From: Bacillota bacterium
GTDB lineage: Bacteria; Bacillota; UBA4882; UBA8346
Direction of reading: 5' to 3'
Assembly: GCA_023415835.1 (NCBI GenBank)
Contig: JAEZJK010000112.1
Coordinates: forward strand, 1 to 52,782
Length of the DNA stretch: 52,782 nt
In this document: piece by piece, positions 1 to 7,946 of the stretch
Position numbering within the stretch: position 1 is the first letter of the stretch
Layout: each line of letters begins with the position of its first letter
Program-made: the position numbers and the translations under genes
The notes under the pieces: generated by a model
The model's input: the letters and a program-made list of their open reading frames with translations, nothing else
The model's database searches: none
What the model was told of the DNA's origin: nothing

Positions 1-3
1 AGG

Positions 4-123
4 TTAGGCGGTTTCATAATTCCTTTTTTCTGGCTTCGCATACAATATATTGATAGACTAAAATAAAACCTACACTATATATTGCATGCGAAGATAAATT
101 TTTGTAATTATGAAACTCGCTCA
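4..123 (-). repeat. 120-bp nested-hairpin repeat, copy 1 (inverted)
   Basis: This is the reverse complement of the elements at 19552-19671 and 29162-29281. It differs from the 19552 copy at about one base. An outer pair of arms (GTTTCATAATT / AATTATGAAAC) encloses a second 17-nt pair (CTTCGCATGCAATATAT and its near-complement). Any open reading frame here falls inside the repeat and is probably not a gene. The rest of the interval to the dapA terminator (124-350) holds only a short GC palindrome at 248-259 (GCGCCATGGCGC). Confidence 0.9.
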
Positions 124-352
124 GGTAATTATATTTTACCCCTAAATTAAATAAAAATGAAGCTCTTTCATAAAAAGACAGTATAAAAAGATTTTTTTTA
201 AACAAATGGCTACCCTTTTTACTAAAGGCTTTGTTATATTTCCCCCTGCGCCATGGCGCCCCTGCTGGAGGTTAAAAGCTTAGCATTTCAACACTATAAC
301 CAGTCTCAATTACTAACTATCCCGAGAGTCAATAAAACTGTAAATATTATAG

Positions 353-381
353 AAAAACCAAGGTATAGATCTCTACCTTGG
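353..381 (-). terminator. Intrinsic terminator of dapA
   Basis: On the minus strand an 8-bp stem, CCAAGGTA / TACCTTGG, with an 8-nt loop is followed directly by TTTTT. It lies about 30 bp past the dapA stop codon and closes the lysine/dipicolinate gene run. Confidence 0.85.
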
Positions 382-411
382 CAATACTCAACATATATAA
401 ACTTGTTCCTT

Positions 412-1296
412 TTATAATAAACCCATATTCTTTAATACTTCCCGCATGATTTCAGTCTCTTTTTCGGAGGCGTCTACTAACGGTAAACGTAAGCCGCCAA
501 CTTTTAAACCCACCAGGTTACAAGCGGTTTTAACCATTATCGGATTAGTATTAATAAACAAAGCCCTAAAAAGCGGACCCAAATTAGTGTTGATTTCGGC
601 TGCTTTTCGGATTTCGCCTCGTTCATAAGCGGTCACCATCTCTTTGATTTTACGCCCGGCAATGTGCCCGGCTACACTAATGATTCCAACGCCGCCCACA
701 CTTAATATCGGTAGAGTCAGGGCATCATCGCCGCTGTAAACCATAAAATCAGAAGGCGTTTTTTCTTTAATCTCACTTACTTGAGCTAGGTTCCCGGAAG
801 ATTCCTTAACCCCAACTACATTTTCGATCTCGGCCAGCTTTACCATTGTATCGACACTAATATTGACCCCGGTCCGGCCGGGAATATTATAAATAATCAC
901 CGGCAAAGAAGTAGCCTGGGCTATTTCCTTGAAATGACGGTATAATCCCTCCTGAGACGGTTTGTTATAGTATGGGGCCACTAATAATAATCCATCCACC
1001 CCGGTTTTTTCAGCTTCCTTGGTTAACTCGATGCTTTCGGCGGTATTATAGGAGCCAGTCCCGGCAATTACAGTCCCCTTCCCCCCAATCGCTTCAACCA
1101 CCGCCTGAAAAAGGTTTAACTTTTCCTTCTTGGATAAAGTCGGCGATTCACCGGTTGTCCCGGAAACAACCACTCCGTCGGAACCTGATTCAATTAACCG
1201 GGCTACCAGTTCTTGGGTCCGTTGATAGTCGACTTCCAAACCGTGATTAAAGGGCGTTACCATTGCCGTTAATACTTTACCGAATTTCACCACCAT
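412..1296 (-). CDS. dapA: 4-hydroxy-tetrahydrodipicolinate synthase
   Basis: Condenses pyruvate with aspartate semialdehyde in the cytoplasm, the first committed step toward diaminopimelate, lysine and spore dipicolinate. The 294-residue length is normal for the family. The Schiff-base lysine sits in GVKESSGN (about Lys164), the catalytic tyrosine in IYNIPGRTG (about Tyr136), and the GTTGE pyruvate-binding motif near residue 47. A GGGGGAGG ribosome site precedes the ATG. It follows lysC by 12 bp, the dapG-dapA arrangement of Bacillus, so the two are surely cotranscribed; a terminator follows. No anomalies are visible. Confidence 0.98.
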   Translation of the reverse strand: MVVKFGKVLTAMVTPFNHGLEVDYQRTQELVARLIESGSDGVVVSGTTGESPTLSKKEKLNLFQAVVEAIGGKGTVIAGTGSYNTAESIELTKEAEKTGVDGLLLVAPYYNKPSQEGLYRHFKEIAQATSLPVIIYNIPGRTGVNISVDTMVKLAEIENVVGVKESSGNLAQVSEIKEKTPSDFMVYSGDDALTLPILSVGGVGIISVAGHIAGRKIKEMVTAYERGEIRKAAEINTNLGPLFRALFINTNPIMVKTACNLVGLKVGGLRLPLVDASEKETEIMREVLKNMGLL

Positions 1297-1308
1297 AATC
1301 CTCCCCCT

Positions 1309-2526
1309 CTATGCCAACTTAAATTCATCGTGTAGTGCCTGTAAAGCGTCGCACATTTCTTCCCGCTTCACCAAGCAAGCGATATTGGTATGCGAATCCG
1401 TGGAATGATAAATTGAGATCCCCGCTTGTTGTAAACCTTTCACCATTCTGGCCATTACCCCCGGGACTCCACGCATGCCGGAACCAACGATTGCTACCTT
1501 AGCGAAACCTTTCTCCGCTGAAATCAGGAGGCTAAGTCCGGCTAAAATTTCCTTTGCCCGGTCTGCCAGATCTTCTTTGAGAATAAAGCCGATTTGATTC
1601 GGGGACACCTGAATCATATCAACGCTGATTCCAGCTTTAGCCATCAATTGAAAGACTTCCAACACTTGCCCGTTTTTATTCAGATCTTCATTTGATTCTA
1701 TCTTAACCAAGGCCATCTCAGAAAGGTGAGCCAACCCGGTGACTACTTTATCACTACGGATCTCCACCTGGCCGATGTTGTTTCCGTCACAGATTAATGT
1801 TCCCGAGTTATCCGAGAAGGTAGACCTGATTCGTAGCGGGATCCGGCCTTCCATCGCAATCTCGACTGCCCGGGGATGAACGACTTTTGCGCCTAAATGG
1901 GCCATTTCACAGACTTCATTATAAGTCATCTCTACCAACGGCTTGGCTTGAGGTACGAGACGGGGGTCGGCAGTCATTACCCCATCGACATCGGTATAGA
2001 TTTCCACCACATCAGCCTTAAGCGCAACTCCTAGAGCCGCCCCAGTAGTATCACTGCCTCCCCGGCCTAAGGTGGTAACTTCGCCATCGTTAGTTATCCC
2101 TTGAAACCCGGCTACCACCGCGACTTTTCCTTCTTCTAGGCACCGCCGGATGTTATCGGGCGTGATCTCAACAATCCTGGCGTTATTAAAGTTATGGTCG
2201 GTAATGATGCCAGCCTGCCCTCCGGTAAATGCTTGAGCCTCGATCCCGTTGGCCTTTAAAGTTTGTACCATTACCACTGTCGAAATGTTTTCACCGCAAG
2301 CCATTAATAGATCCAATTCTCTAGGCTTGACATGTTTTAATACCCCCCTGGCCAACCCGATTAAAGTATCGGTAGCATAAGGGTCCCCCGCCCGGCCCAT
2401 CGCCGAAACCACTACCGCTACCCCATAACCTTGATTTAGGGCTTCTTTAACTTTTTTAACTACTTGCACCCTACCTTCCGGTTTGGCAACTGATGTCCCT
2501 CCAAATTTTTGAACGATAACATGCAT
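1309..2526 (-). CDS. lysC: Aspartate kinase
   Basis: Phosphorylates aspartate, the entry step to the lysine/threonine/methionine and dipicolinate branches. The amino-acid kinase domain starts with KFGGTS (residues 7-12) and has a TLGRGGSDT motif near residue 150. Two ACT regulatory domains fill the last ~140 residues. I start it at 2526 rather than the upstream in-frame ATG at 2568, because the protein then begins MHVIVQKFGGTS as in homologues and a GAGGG site lies 7 nt upstream. It is 12 bp ahead of dapA. By context it corresponds to Bacillus dapG, the diaminopimelate-sensitive isozyme; this effector assignment is inference. Confidence 0.97.
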   Translation of the reverse strand: MHVIVQKFGGTSVAKPEGRVQVVKKVKEALNQGYGVAVVVSAMGRAGDPYATDTLIGLARGVLKHVKPRELDLLMACGENISTVVMVQTLKANGIEAQAFTGGQAGIITDHNFNNARIVEITPDNIRRCLEEGKVAVVAGFQGITNDGEVTTLGRGGSDTTGAALGVALKADVVEIYTDVDGVMTADPRLVPQAKPLVEMTYNEVCEMAHLGAKVVHPRAVEIAMEGRIPLRIRSTFSDNSGTLICDGNNIGQVEIRSDKVVTGLAHLSEMALVKIESNEDLNKNGQVLEVFQLMAKAGISVDMIQVSPNQIGFILKEDLADRAKEILAGLSLLISAEKGFAKVAIVGSGMRGVPGVMARMVKGLQQAGISIYHSTDSHTNIACLVKREEMCDALQALHDEFKLA

Positions 2527-2663
2527 GATCAAGCCCTCGCTTTCCTGAGTATCAATAGGTAATAACATTAATCAAACCGTAAATTTTTTGTAAAAAATCT
2601 TAAGCGTCTATTGTTTACGTAAACCATTAATTGTTAAGAAATTTTTTTAATTAAAATTTAGCT

Positions 2664-2807
2664 AAATATGTCGCAATAAGTTTCTCGGAAGCGGGTTATT
2701 GCGACATATTTTCCTTGATTCATATGTTAAAAAAAGCCCAATAATTTCGCCATTCACATCCGGTATTTGGGATGTGGATGTTTTGCTCAAAACTTTATTC
2801 AACATAT
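2664..2807 (-). repeat. Three-stem dispersed element, copy 1 (inverted)
   Basis: This fills the 323-bp gap between dpaB and lysC. Positions 2664-2711 form a perfect 16-bp inverted repeat (AAATATGTCGCAATAA / its complement) around a 16-nt loop. Positions 2722-2807 form an 86-bp double hairpin, with outer arms at 2722-2736 and 2793-2807 and an inner CACATCC / GGATGTG-type hairpin at about 2754-2778. Read on the minus strand it lines up with 5565-5710 and 28122-28268. It could also act as a partial terminator between dpaB and lysC. Confidence 0.85.
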
Positions 2808-2849
2808 CTAATATCATTTAATAGATGGAGGATGTTATCATTCAACCAT

Positions 2850-3437
2850 TCAGCTATACGTGATCAATAAAGGTTGCAATTGCTTGTTTTGAAGGGCTTC
2901 CAAAAGGGTCTCCGGGAGCAAACTCATTTTTGCGATCAGGGAAGTTTGTTTGGTCTGCGGCGCATCCTGACCGAAAGGGACAAAAAAGATGTTTTTCCTA
3001 TTAAGGAGCGTCCCTAAATTCCTGGCATTGGCGCTTAATCCATCGTTAGTAGAAATTGCGATAACTACCGGGCGATCATTGCGAAGTTCGGCTTTGCAAG
3101 CCAATAAGACACTGCTATCGGTTACTCCCAAAGCTAACTTAGCCAAGGTATTGCCGGTGCAAGGGGCAATTACCACTATATCAAGGAATTTCTTGGGTCC
3201 GATCGGCTCAACATCCATCAAGGTTACTAAAGGGGTTTCCCCGGTAATATCGATAATTTTTTGGCGTAGCCCCTCGGCTGTTCCATACCTCGTATCATTA
3301 GTAGCAACCGCCCGGGAGAGGATCGGTATCACCTGCGCCCCTTCATCCTTCAGGAGTTGCATCAACGGCAAGATCTCGATGATCGTGCAATGGGACCCGG
3401 TTATTGCGAAACCGATTTTGAGATTGCTAAACCTCAT
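2850..3437 (-). CDS. dpaB: Dipicolinate synthase subunit B
   Basis: Flavoprotein-like subunit (SpoVFB) of the enzyme that oxidizes dihydrodipicolinate to dipicolinic acid in the sporulating mother cell. The 195-residue flavoprotein-type fold starts with KIGFAITGSHCT and has the VIAPCTGNTLAKLA motif near residues 90-105 typical of this family. The start codon overlaps the dpaA stop (ATGA), so translation is probably coupled. The 5' neighbours are dpaA and dapB; lysC and dapA follow after a gap. The gene is strong evidence that the organism makes endospores. Confidence 0.96.
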   Translation of the reverse strand: MRFSNLKIGFAITGSHCTIIEILPLMQLLKDEGAQVIPILSRAVATNDTRYGTAEGLRQKIIDITGETPLVTLMDVEPIGPKKFLDIVVIAPCTGNTLAKLALGVTDSSVLLACKAELRNDRPVVIAISTNDGLSANARNLGTLLNRKNIFFVPFGQDAPQTKQTSLIAKMSLLPETLLEALQNKQLQPLLITYS

Positions 3438-4333
3438 TTCCCGTCACCCCCATTTAGATAATTTACAATTAATTTGGGGATGGTATTTGCCAGAATTTTC
3501 CCGGCGGTTTTGGGAGCTACTTTTCCGGGTAGCCCTGGAGCCAAAATCGCTTTCAGCTTGAGCCTTTTGGCTTCCTCAAAGTCTGTCCCTCCCGGCGGCG
3601 AAGCCAAATCAATAATCAGCGCCTCTGAAGATAATTTGGCTAATTCATGGGCACTAAGTACTTTATCCGGCACAGTATTAATAATGATATCGGCCGAAGC
3701 TAAGGCTCCCGCCAAATCTTGGTGCAAAACCGTCTCGCAACATAATTCAATAGCGCGGGCCAGTAATGCCTGGCGCCTAGCGGAGACGATTACCCGTGCG
3801 CCTAAAGACTTGAATAATCTGGCAGTGGTCATTCCAACCCTACCGAAACCAATCACTACTACTGTACTGCCATGAATAGTAATTGGGAGTTCCTCCATGG
3901 CAATTTGCACCGCGCCTTCAGCGGTAGGAATCGAATTTAAAATCGCAATTTCATCGTTATCGGCATATTCCAAAACATTGATTCGCATTTCTACGGCTTT
4001 TTTCAACCATTTGGGAGTGAACTGGCCGGTAACAATCAAGGAGTTTTCGGTTAGTTCCTTAACATAATTTCCAAAGTCGATAAATTCATCGGCACGACAA
4101 CTACGGACCAACCCGGCGTCGTTCATTCCACTTATCGGAAGGACGGTTATTTTAGCTTCAGCTAGCGTCCGAGGCAAATCTGAAACTATTTCTACCGTAT
4201 CCGGCAGAATAAAAGGCGGATGGCCAAAAACTTTAACCTTTTTAAATAGGGAGCTCAGCGCGGACGCAACCTCAATCTGGCGTGCGTCTCCACCGATTAC
4301 CACAACCTGGTAAGGGTAAGCATGCTCCAACAT
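3434..4333 (-). CDS. dpaA: Dipicolinate synthase subunit A
   Basis: NAD(P)-binding subunit (SpoVFA) of dipicolinate synthase. An N-terminal domain starts VVVIGGDARQ. A second Rossmann segment, VVVIGFGRVGMTTARLFKSLG, lies near residue 160 and a conserved PPGGTDF / APGLPGKVAP region follows. The start at 4333 has GGAGG six bases upstream; the longer in-frame ATG at 4360 lacks a good site and would place this ribosome site inside the gene. It overlaps dpaB by 4 bp and lies 82 bp past dapB. About 299 residues is normal. Confidence 0.97.
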   Translation of the reverse strand: MLEHAYPYQVVVIGGDARQIEVASALSSLFKKVKVFGHPPFILPDTVEIVSDLPRTLAEAKITVLPISGMNDAGLVRSCRADEFIDFGNYVKELTENSLIVTGQFTPKWLKKAVEMRINVLEYADNDEIAILNSIPTAEGAVQIAMEELPITIHGSTVVVIGFGRVGMTTARLFKSLGARVIVSARRQALLARAIELCCETVLHQDLAGALASADIIINTVPDKVLSAHELAKLSSEALIIDLASPPGGTDFEEAKRLKLKAILAPGLPGKVAPKTAGKILANTIPKLIVNYLNGGDGK

Positions 4334-4415
4334 CTTTTCCTCCTTCCATACCAAAAGCATAGGGTAATGTTAGTATATTCCAGGTTGGAATCGGAGGTGA
4401 AGCAGATCGTTTTAA

Positions 4416-5219
4416 TCAACCTTCAAACAGAAAATGATCCAATCCATAAGTTAAACCCGGTTTTTCAATAACCTTTTTTACCCCCAAGATCACACCGGGC
4501 ATGAAAGACTCACGGCTCAACGAATCATGCCTGATGGTCAAGGTCTGGCCCTCGCCACCAAAAATCACTTCCTGGTGGGCTATTAGCCCAGGCAGCCGGA
4601 TGCTGTGGAGCCGAATGCCGCCCATCTCGCCACCACGGACCCCTTTGATCTTCTCTTCACCAATTTCGGGATGGCCAGCTTCACCCCGGCTTTCCAGTAT
4701 CATTTCTGCAGTTTTAATCGAGGTGCCGGAAGGCGCGTCCAATTTTCGGTCATGATGTAACTCGATAATCTCAACTTCCGGAAAGTATTTGGCGGAAATA
4801 GCGGCGCAGCGCATCATTAACAATGCTCCAACAGCAAAGTTCGGAGCCACCAGGGCATTAACTTTATAATCGCTACATAGGCCCTTAATTTCCTGGAGAT
4901 CATTAGTTGATATTCCAGTAGTGCCAACCACCACATGGATCCCGGCTTTGAGCCCGATTCTTAAATTCTCCATCACCATCGCCGGTGTCGTAAAATCCAC
5001 CATTACTTGGGGCTTGTCTTTAATGATCGCTTCAGGCAGTTCGCTTCTAATGCCAACCCCAACTGCCTCTAAACCGACGATACCGCCAATATCTTTGCCC
5101 TCATTTACTTTATCTACTGCGGCAACTAGCTGTAACGTATTGTCCTTTAATACCGCTTTAATAACTTCCCTGCCCATCCGGCCACAAGCCCCTGAAACCA
5201 AAACCCTGATTCGATCCAA
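4416..5219 (-). CDS. dapB: 4-hydroxy-tetrahydrodipicolinate reductase
   Basis: Reduces the DapA product with NAD(P)H to tetrahydrodipicolinate. The N-terminal nucleotide site is VSGACGRMGREV and the catalytic/substrate signature ELHHDRKLDAPSGT lies near residue 155. The 267-residue length is typical. It is the first gene after the lysine riboswitch and its terminator (5252-5277), so lysine should shut off dapB and probably the dpaAB genes behind it. In Bacillus dapB is elsewhere, and here it replaces asd at this locus; asd is not in the window. Confidence 0.98.
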   Translation of the reverse strand: MDRIRVLVSGACGRMGREVIKAVLKDNTLQLVAAVDKVNEGKDIGGIVGLEAVGVGIRSELPEAIIKDKPQVMVDFTTPAMVMENLRIGLKAGIHVVVGTTGISTNDLQEIKGLCSDYKVNALVAPNFAVGALLMMRCAAISAKYFPEVEIIELHHDRKLDAPSGTSIKTAEMILESRGEAGHPEIGEEKIKGVRGGEMGGIRLHSIRLPGLIAHQEVIFGGEGQTLTIRHDSLSRESFMPGVILGVKKVIEKPGLTYGLDHFLFEG

Positions 5220-5251
5220 CTAAACCACTCCTTAATTTAAGCAATTAAAAC

Positions 5252-5277
5252 AAAAAAGGGTTGGCACCAACCAACCC
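5252..5277 (-). terminator. Regulatory terminator of the lysine riboswitch
   Basis: A 7-bp stem, GGGTTGG / CCAACCC, with a 6-nt loop is followed by TTTTTTG on the minus strand. It sits between the aptamer and the dapB start. It is the expected expression platform: lysine-bound aptamer allows terminator formation. Confidence 0.9.
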
Positions 5278-5289
5278 GAATCTTGTTTA

Positions 5290-5476
5290 AGATTCACAAC
5301 GGCGGTGGTAAGATAGCTCTTCACCCTACGGGTGACAGTACTGAGATTATTGATCAACAGTACCAGCCGGCAAATGGCCTTTTCCGACTTCGGCGAAGCA
5401 TCCTTTCATTCCGTCTCAACGGCCTGGCCGGCCTCCACGGAGTTACTATTATGTTCCGCGCCTCTACTCTACCCCA
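5290..5476 (-). promoter_or_regulatory. Lysine riboswitch (L box)
   Basis: On the minus strand the region shows the conserved lysine-aptamer blocks in order: TAGAGGCGCGGAAC and ATAGTAACT at the 5' end, AAAGGATGCTTCGCCGAAG in the middle, GGCTGGTACTG, ACTGTCACCCGTAGGGTG and finally GAAGAGCTATCTTACC. A terminator follows, then dapB. The setting, a diaminopimelate pathway operon, is exactly where this OFF switch occurs. A weak promoter candidate (TTGTTT-18-TATTAA) lies just upstream at about 5480-5510. Confidence 0.96.
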
Positions 5477-5564
5477 AAATATTTGGCCTTAATACTCTTT
5501 CAATCCAAGAAAAAACAATGGCTTAAATATAAAAAAACTGAAGTTTAAATGGTGCGTTTACTAT

Positions 5565-5710
5565 ATAAATTGAAATAAATTTTGTTTATGCTTTTCCATC
5601 CTTAAACCGTGGATGGAAAAGAACAAAATATAGTATTCATTTCAATTTATGATCCAGGGAAAAAATGTCGCAATAATCCAGGATAGTCAAAAAACTGATT
5701 GCGACATATA
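5565..5710 (+). repeat. Three-stem dispersed element, copy 2
   Basis: Outer 16-nt arms (ATAAATTGAAATAAAT at 5565-5580 and its complement with one mismatch at 5635-5650) enclose a perfect inner hairpin, CTTTTCCATCC / GGATGGAAAAG. After a 14-nt linker comes ATGTCGCAAT ... ATTGCGACAT (5665-5674 / 5698-5707). The same three parts occur in the same order at 28122-28268, and inverted at 2664-2807. It lies between ylmC and the lysine riboswitch. Confidence 0.9.
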
Positions 5711-5805
5711 TAGTCAACGCTTAACTTCCATATTATTTTCCTATAAAAAGCTGATCCTGTCAAGGGCTAATTTCTATCTCCATAAAAGTCCCGGAGGCTA
5801 TTTTA

Positions 5806-6048
5806 TCAATCCTTGACAAGTCTCTGGTCTTCGAAAATAACTAATTCACCGCTAATTTTTCGGATTTGCCGCCAGGGAATGGTGCGCGATTCTTTTTCTT
5901 TTCCACCCCACCCATGTTTAATAAAGATTAACGCTTCGACCATGCCGGTAACCGTATCCACTAATAGTTCGCTTTTTTGAATCGTGCCCAAACGTTCCCC
6001 GGTATTGATCTCGATTACTTCCTTCCCATCAAGCTCGCTGGCGCGCAT
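5806..6048 (-). CDS. YlmC/YmxH family PRC-barrel sporulation protein
   Basis: An 80-residue single PRC-barrel domain protein. It opens MRASELDGKEVIEINTGERLG and ends with the typical IPWRQIRKIS ... GELVIFED pattern of the YlmC/YmxH family. In Bacillus subtilis ymxH lies immediately upstream of spoVFA-spoVFB-dapG-dapA, and the placement here just before dapB-dpaAB is the same synteny. The exact role is unknown; the family is linked to sporulation by conservation and neighbourhood. It is separated from dapB by the riboswitch and a repeat, so it is a separate transcription unit or reads through. Confidence 0.88.
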   Translation of the reverse strand: MRASELDGKEVIEINTGERLGTIQKSELLVDTVTGMVEALIFIKHGWGGKEKESRTIPWRQIRKISGELVIFEDQRLVKD

Positions 6049-6131
6049 TCCGATCCCCCCGTCATCTTGGACTCCTTAAGATGATATGTGATGGAAAGAT
6101 CCTTTAGAGCATCAAATATGAAAGAAATCAT

Positions 6132-6812
6132 TTACCGAAAAAGTTCGTCGGTAAAAACGATCTCCGCATAGTGCTCTATCGGAAAAGAGCGGTCATATTC
6201 CAGGTCTTCAAAAATGGCTCCCAACTTCTCACGGAATAATAACAATAAAGGAATTGCAATTTGTCTCATTTGCGGATGTGACGCCGTCGAGGCCCGCAAC
6301 AAGAAAAAGTGCCGCCATTCCCGGAAATTAAAGGTCACCGCCACTTCAGTTTTTAAGGAATTAGGTAGGACCGAACGGGCTTCCTGGGCAGTGCAATTAT
6401 TGCCGATTAATGCCAAGTAGCTTTGCTCGGCGTTCCGGCAAGCATCCTCCCAAATTTGATATTCTTTTTTCCCTTGTAAGAAAAAGGGTTCAATAACGGT
6501 AATTTCGGTTCCATATTTACCTTTGCTGTAATTGCAGTATCTGGTAGACTCCTGGCTATAACTGCCAATTCTGTGCCTCACAAGTTCGTGTGAGACCCCC
6601 CGATCAGTGATAAACATCACCGTGGCCTTCTCATGCTCGATCACTGATTCATGGCCTCTAGTAATCAGGCTTTTTAAAAAATTAGGATCGCTAAAAGCCC
6701 CTGCGCTCTCCTCCGACTTATAACAGACTCTGGCGTAACGTTCTAATTTCTTAAGAACCACTTCATCCAATTGCATGGCTGGAATTAACACTTTTGGTTT
6801 AATAATTTGCAT
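6132..6812 (-). CDS. thyX: Flavin-dependent thymidylate synthase
   Basis: Methylates dUMP to dTMP using methylenetetrahydrofolate and FADH2. The ThyX signature RHRxxSxxxxSxRY is present as RHRIGSYSQESTRY at residues 79-92, and the C-terminal active-site region with REWRHFFLLRAS is intact. The 226-residue length is normal. An AAAGGGG site lies 7 nt before the ATG. Use of ThyX rather than ThyA is common in anaerobic and thermophilic lineages. It is transcribed in the same direction as ylmC, 83 bp upstream of it. Confidence 0.97.
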   Translation of the reverse strand: MQIIKPKVLIPAMQLDEVVLKKLERYARVCYKSEESAGAFSDPNFLKSLITRGHESVIEHEKATVMFITDRGVSHELVRHRIGSYSQESTRYCNYSKGKYGTEITVIEPFFLQGKKEYQIWEDACRNAEQSYLALIGNNCTAQEARSVLPNSLKTEVAVTFNFREWRHFFLLRASTASHPQMRQIAIPLLLLFREKLGAIFEDLEYDRSFPIEHYAEIVFTDELFR

Positions 6813-6935
6813 TTTGGATCCCCTTTTTCAAATTGGTGATGATCAATTTTCCCTATTGAATTCTTTTTCTTTCTCAACTTTCCTTTATTTTAGCACCATG
6901 GCATTTAACTCGAAAACTAGATAATGATTTTAATA

Positions 6936-6964
6936 TTGAACCAATCCCAACGCTATTTTAATAA
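6936..6964 (+). promoter_or_regulatory. Candidate sigma-A promoter of the patatin gene
   Basis: TTGAAC and TAATAA are separated by 17 bp, about 40 bp before the TTG start codon. Spacing is ideal; the hexamers match four or five of six consensus positions. Confidence 0.5.
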
Positions 6965-7004
6965 ACTAAATCAAAGAATTTAGAAGTTTAAGGGAGTGGT
7001 AGAT

Positions 7005-7940
7005 TTGAAAAGGGCATTGGTTTTAGCGGGAGGTGGCTCCAAAGGCGCTTTTGAAGCCGGGGCGATTGAGTTTTTAGTGCGGGAGGCCGGACTTGACTTT
7101 GACATCTTTTTAGGGACCAGTGTTGGCGCATTGAACGCCGGCATTCTCGGGCAATCCCGTGACTATCGCGAGCTCTGCCAGCAAGTACAGGCCTTAAAAG
7201 GGCTTTGGTTGGGAATCAAGGGATCAAACTCAATTTACCGCAAAAAACCTTTAGGAGTATTCAGTCTCCTTGTTAAAGGGTCCCTTTATGACCCCATCGG
7301 CCTTATTCGCTTGATCAAAGAGCATATCGACCCGGAACGCCTCTTTAATAACCCGGCGCGGGTGTTAAAAGTAGCTACTGTTGCCGCGGAAACCGGAGAA
7401 CTCTTTTATGCGGATAACCGTTCGCTGGAATTGAAAGCGGATTTCTTATCCTATATCTTGGCCAGCGCCAGCATTCCCTTGTTCTTCCCGGCAGTAAAAA
7501 TCAACGGCAAACACTGGTATGACGGTGGATTGAGAGACGTAACCCCTTTAGGGACGGTATTTCGCGAGCGGCCGGATGAAATTGTAGTTATCCTTACTTT
7601 TCCGATCAATCAGGATCTGGCACCGGTACTTAACAAAGTTAGGTACCAGAAAGGATTATGGGTCATTTTGCGCGCTTTGGAAATAATGGGCAACGAAATC
7701 AGCGCTAACGATCTGCAACTTGCCAATGCAATCAATCATAATTATCGCTGCCTATTTGGACGGAGATCCGTGCCGATTAGGATCGTCGCTCCTGAAGCGG
7801 CGCTTACCGGCAGTAATATCCTTGAATTTAACCCCGAAAATATTCGCCTCAATTTTAACCTCGGTTTTTTAGCCGCTCAAAAACCAGTGGCATTTTATGA
7901 GAAACCCTTATTAAAAGCCAGTCAGAGGCGGTACTCCTGA
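7005..7940 (+). CDS. Patatin-like phospholipase family protein
   Basis: A predicted serine acyl hydrolase acting on lipids. The glycine-rich oxyanion loop GGGSKGAFEAG lies at residues 8-18, the nucleophile elbow GTSVGALNAG near residue 40, and the Asp of the dyad in DGGLRDV near residue 170. I start at TTG 7005: the AGGGAG ribosome site ends at 6996, which is the right distance from 7005 but collides with the GTG at 6996. There is no signal peptide, so it is cytoplasmic. It converges on the sensor kinase gene with only 6 bp between stops. Its substrate cannot be told. Confidence 0.9.
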   Translation: MKRALVLAGGGSKGAFEAGAIEFLVREAGLDFDIFLGTSVGALNAGILGQSRDYRELCQQVQALKGLWLGIKGSNSIYRKKPLGVFSLLVKGSLYDPIGLIRLIKEHIDPERLFNNPARVLKVATVAAETGELFYADNRSLELKADFLSYILASASIPLFFPAVKINGKHWYDGGLRDVTPLGTVFRERPDEIVVILTFPINQDLAPVLNKVRYQKGLWVILRALEIMGNEISANDLQLANAINHNYRCLFGRRSVPIRIVAPEAALTGSNILEFNPENIRLNFNLGFLAAQKPVAFYEKPLLKASQRRYS

Positions 7941-7946
7941 TACTTA

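Noticed and set aside
14..205. 63-codon open frame on the minus strand
   Set aside because: Most of it lies in the 120-bp nested-hairpin repeat; no ribosome site and no protein-like pattern.
5283..5526. Short plus-strand open frames near 5.3-5.5 kb
   Set aside because: They are antisense to the lysine riboswitch aptamer and have no ribosome site.
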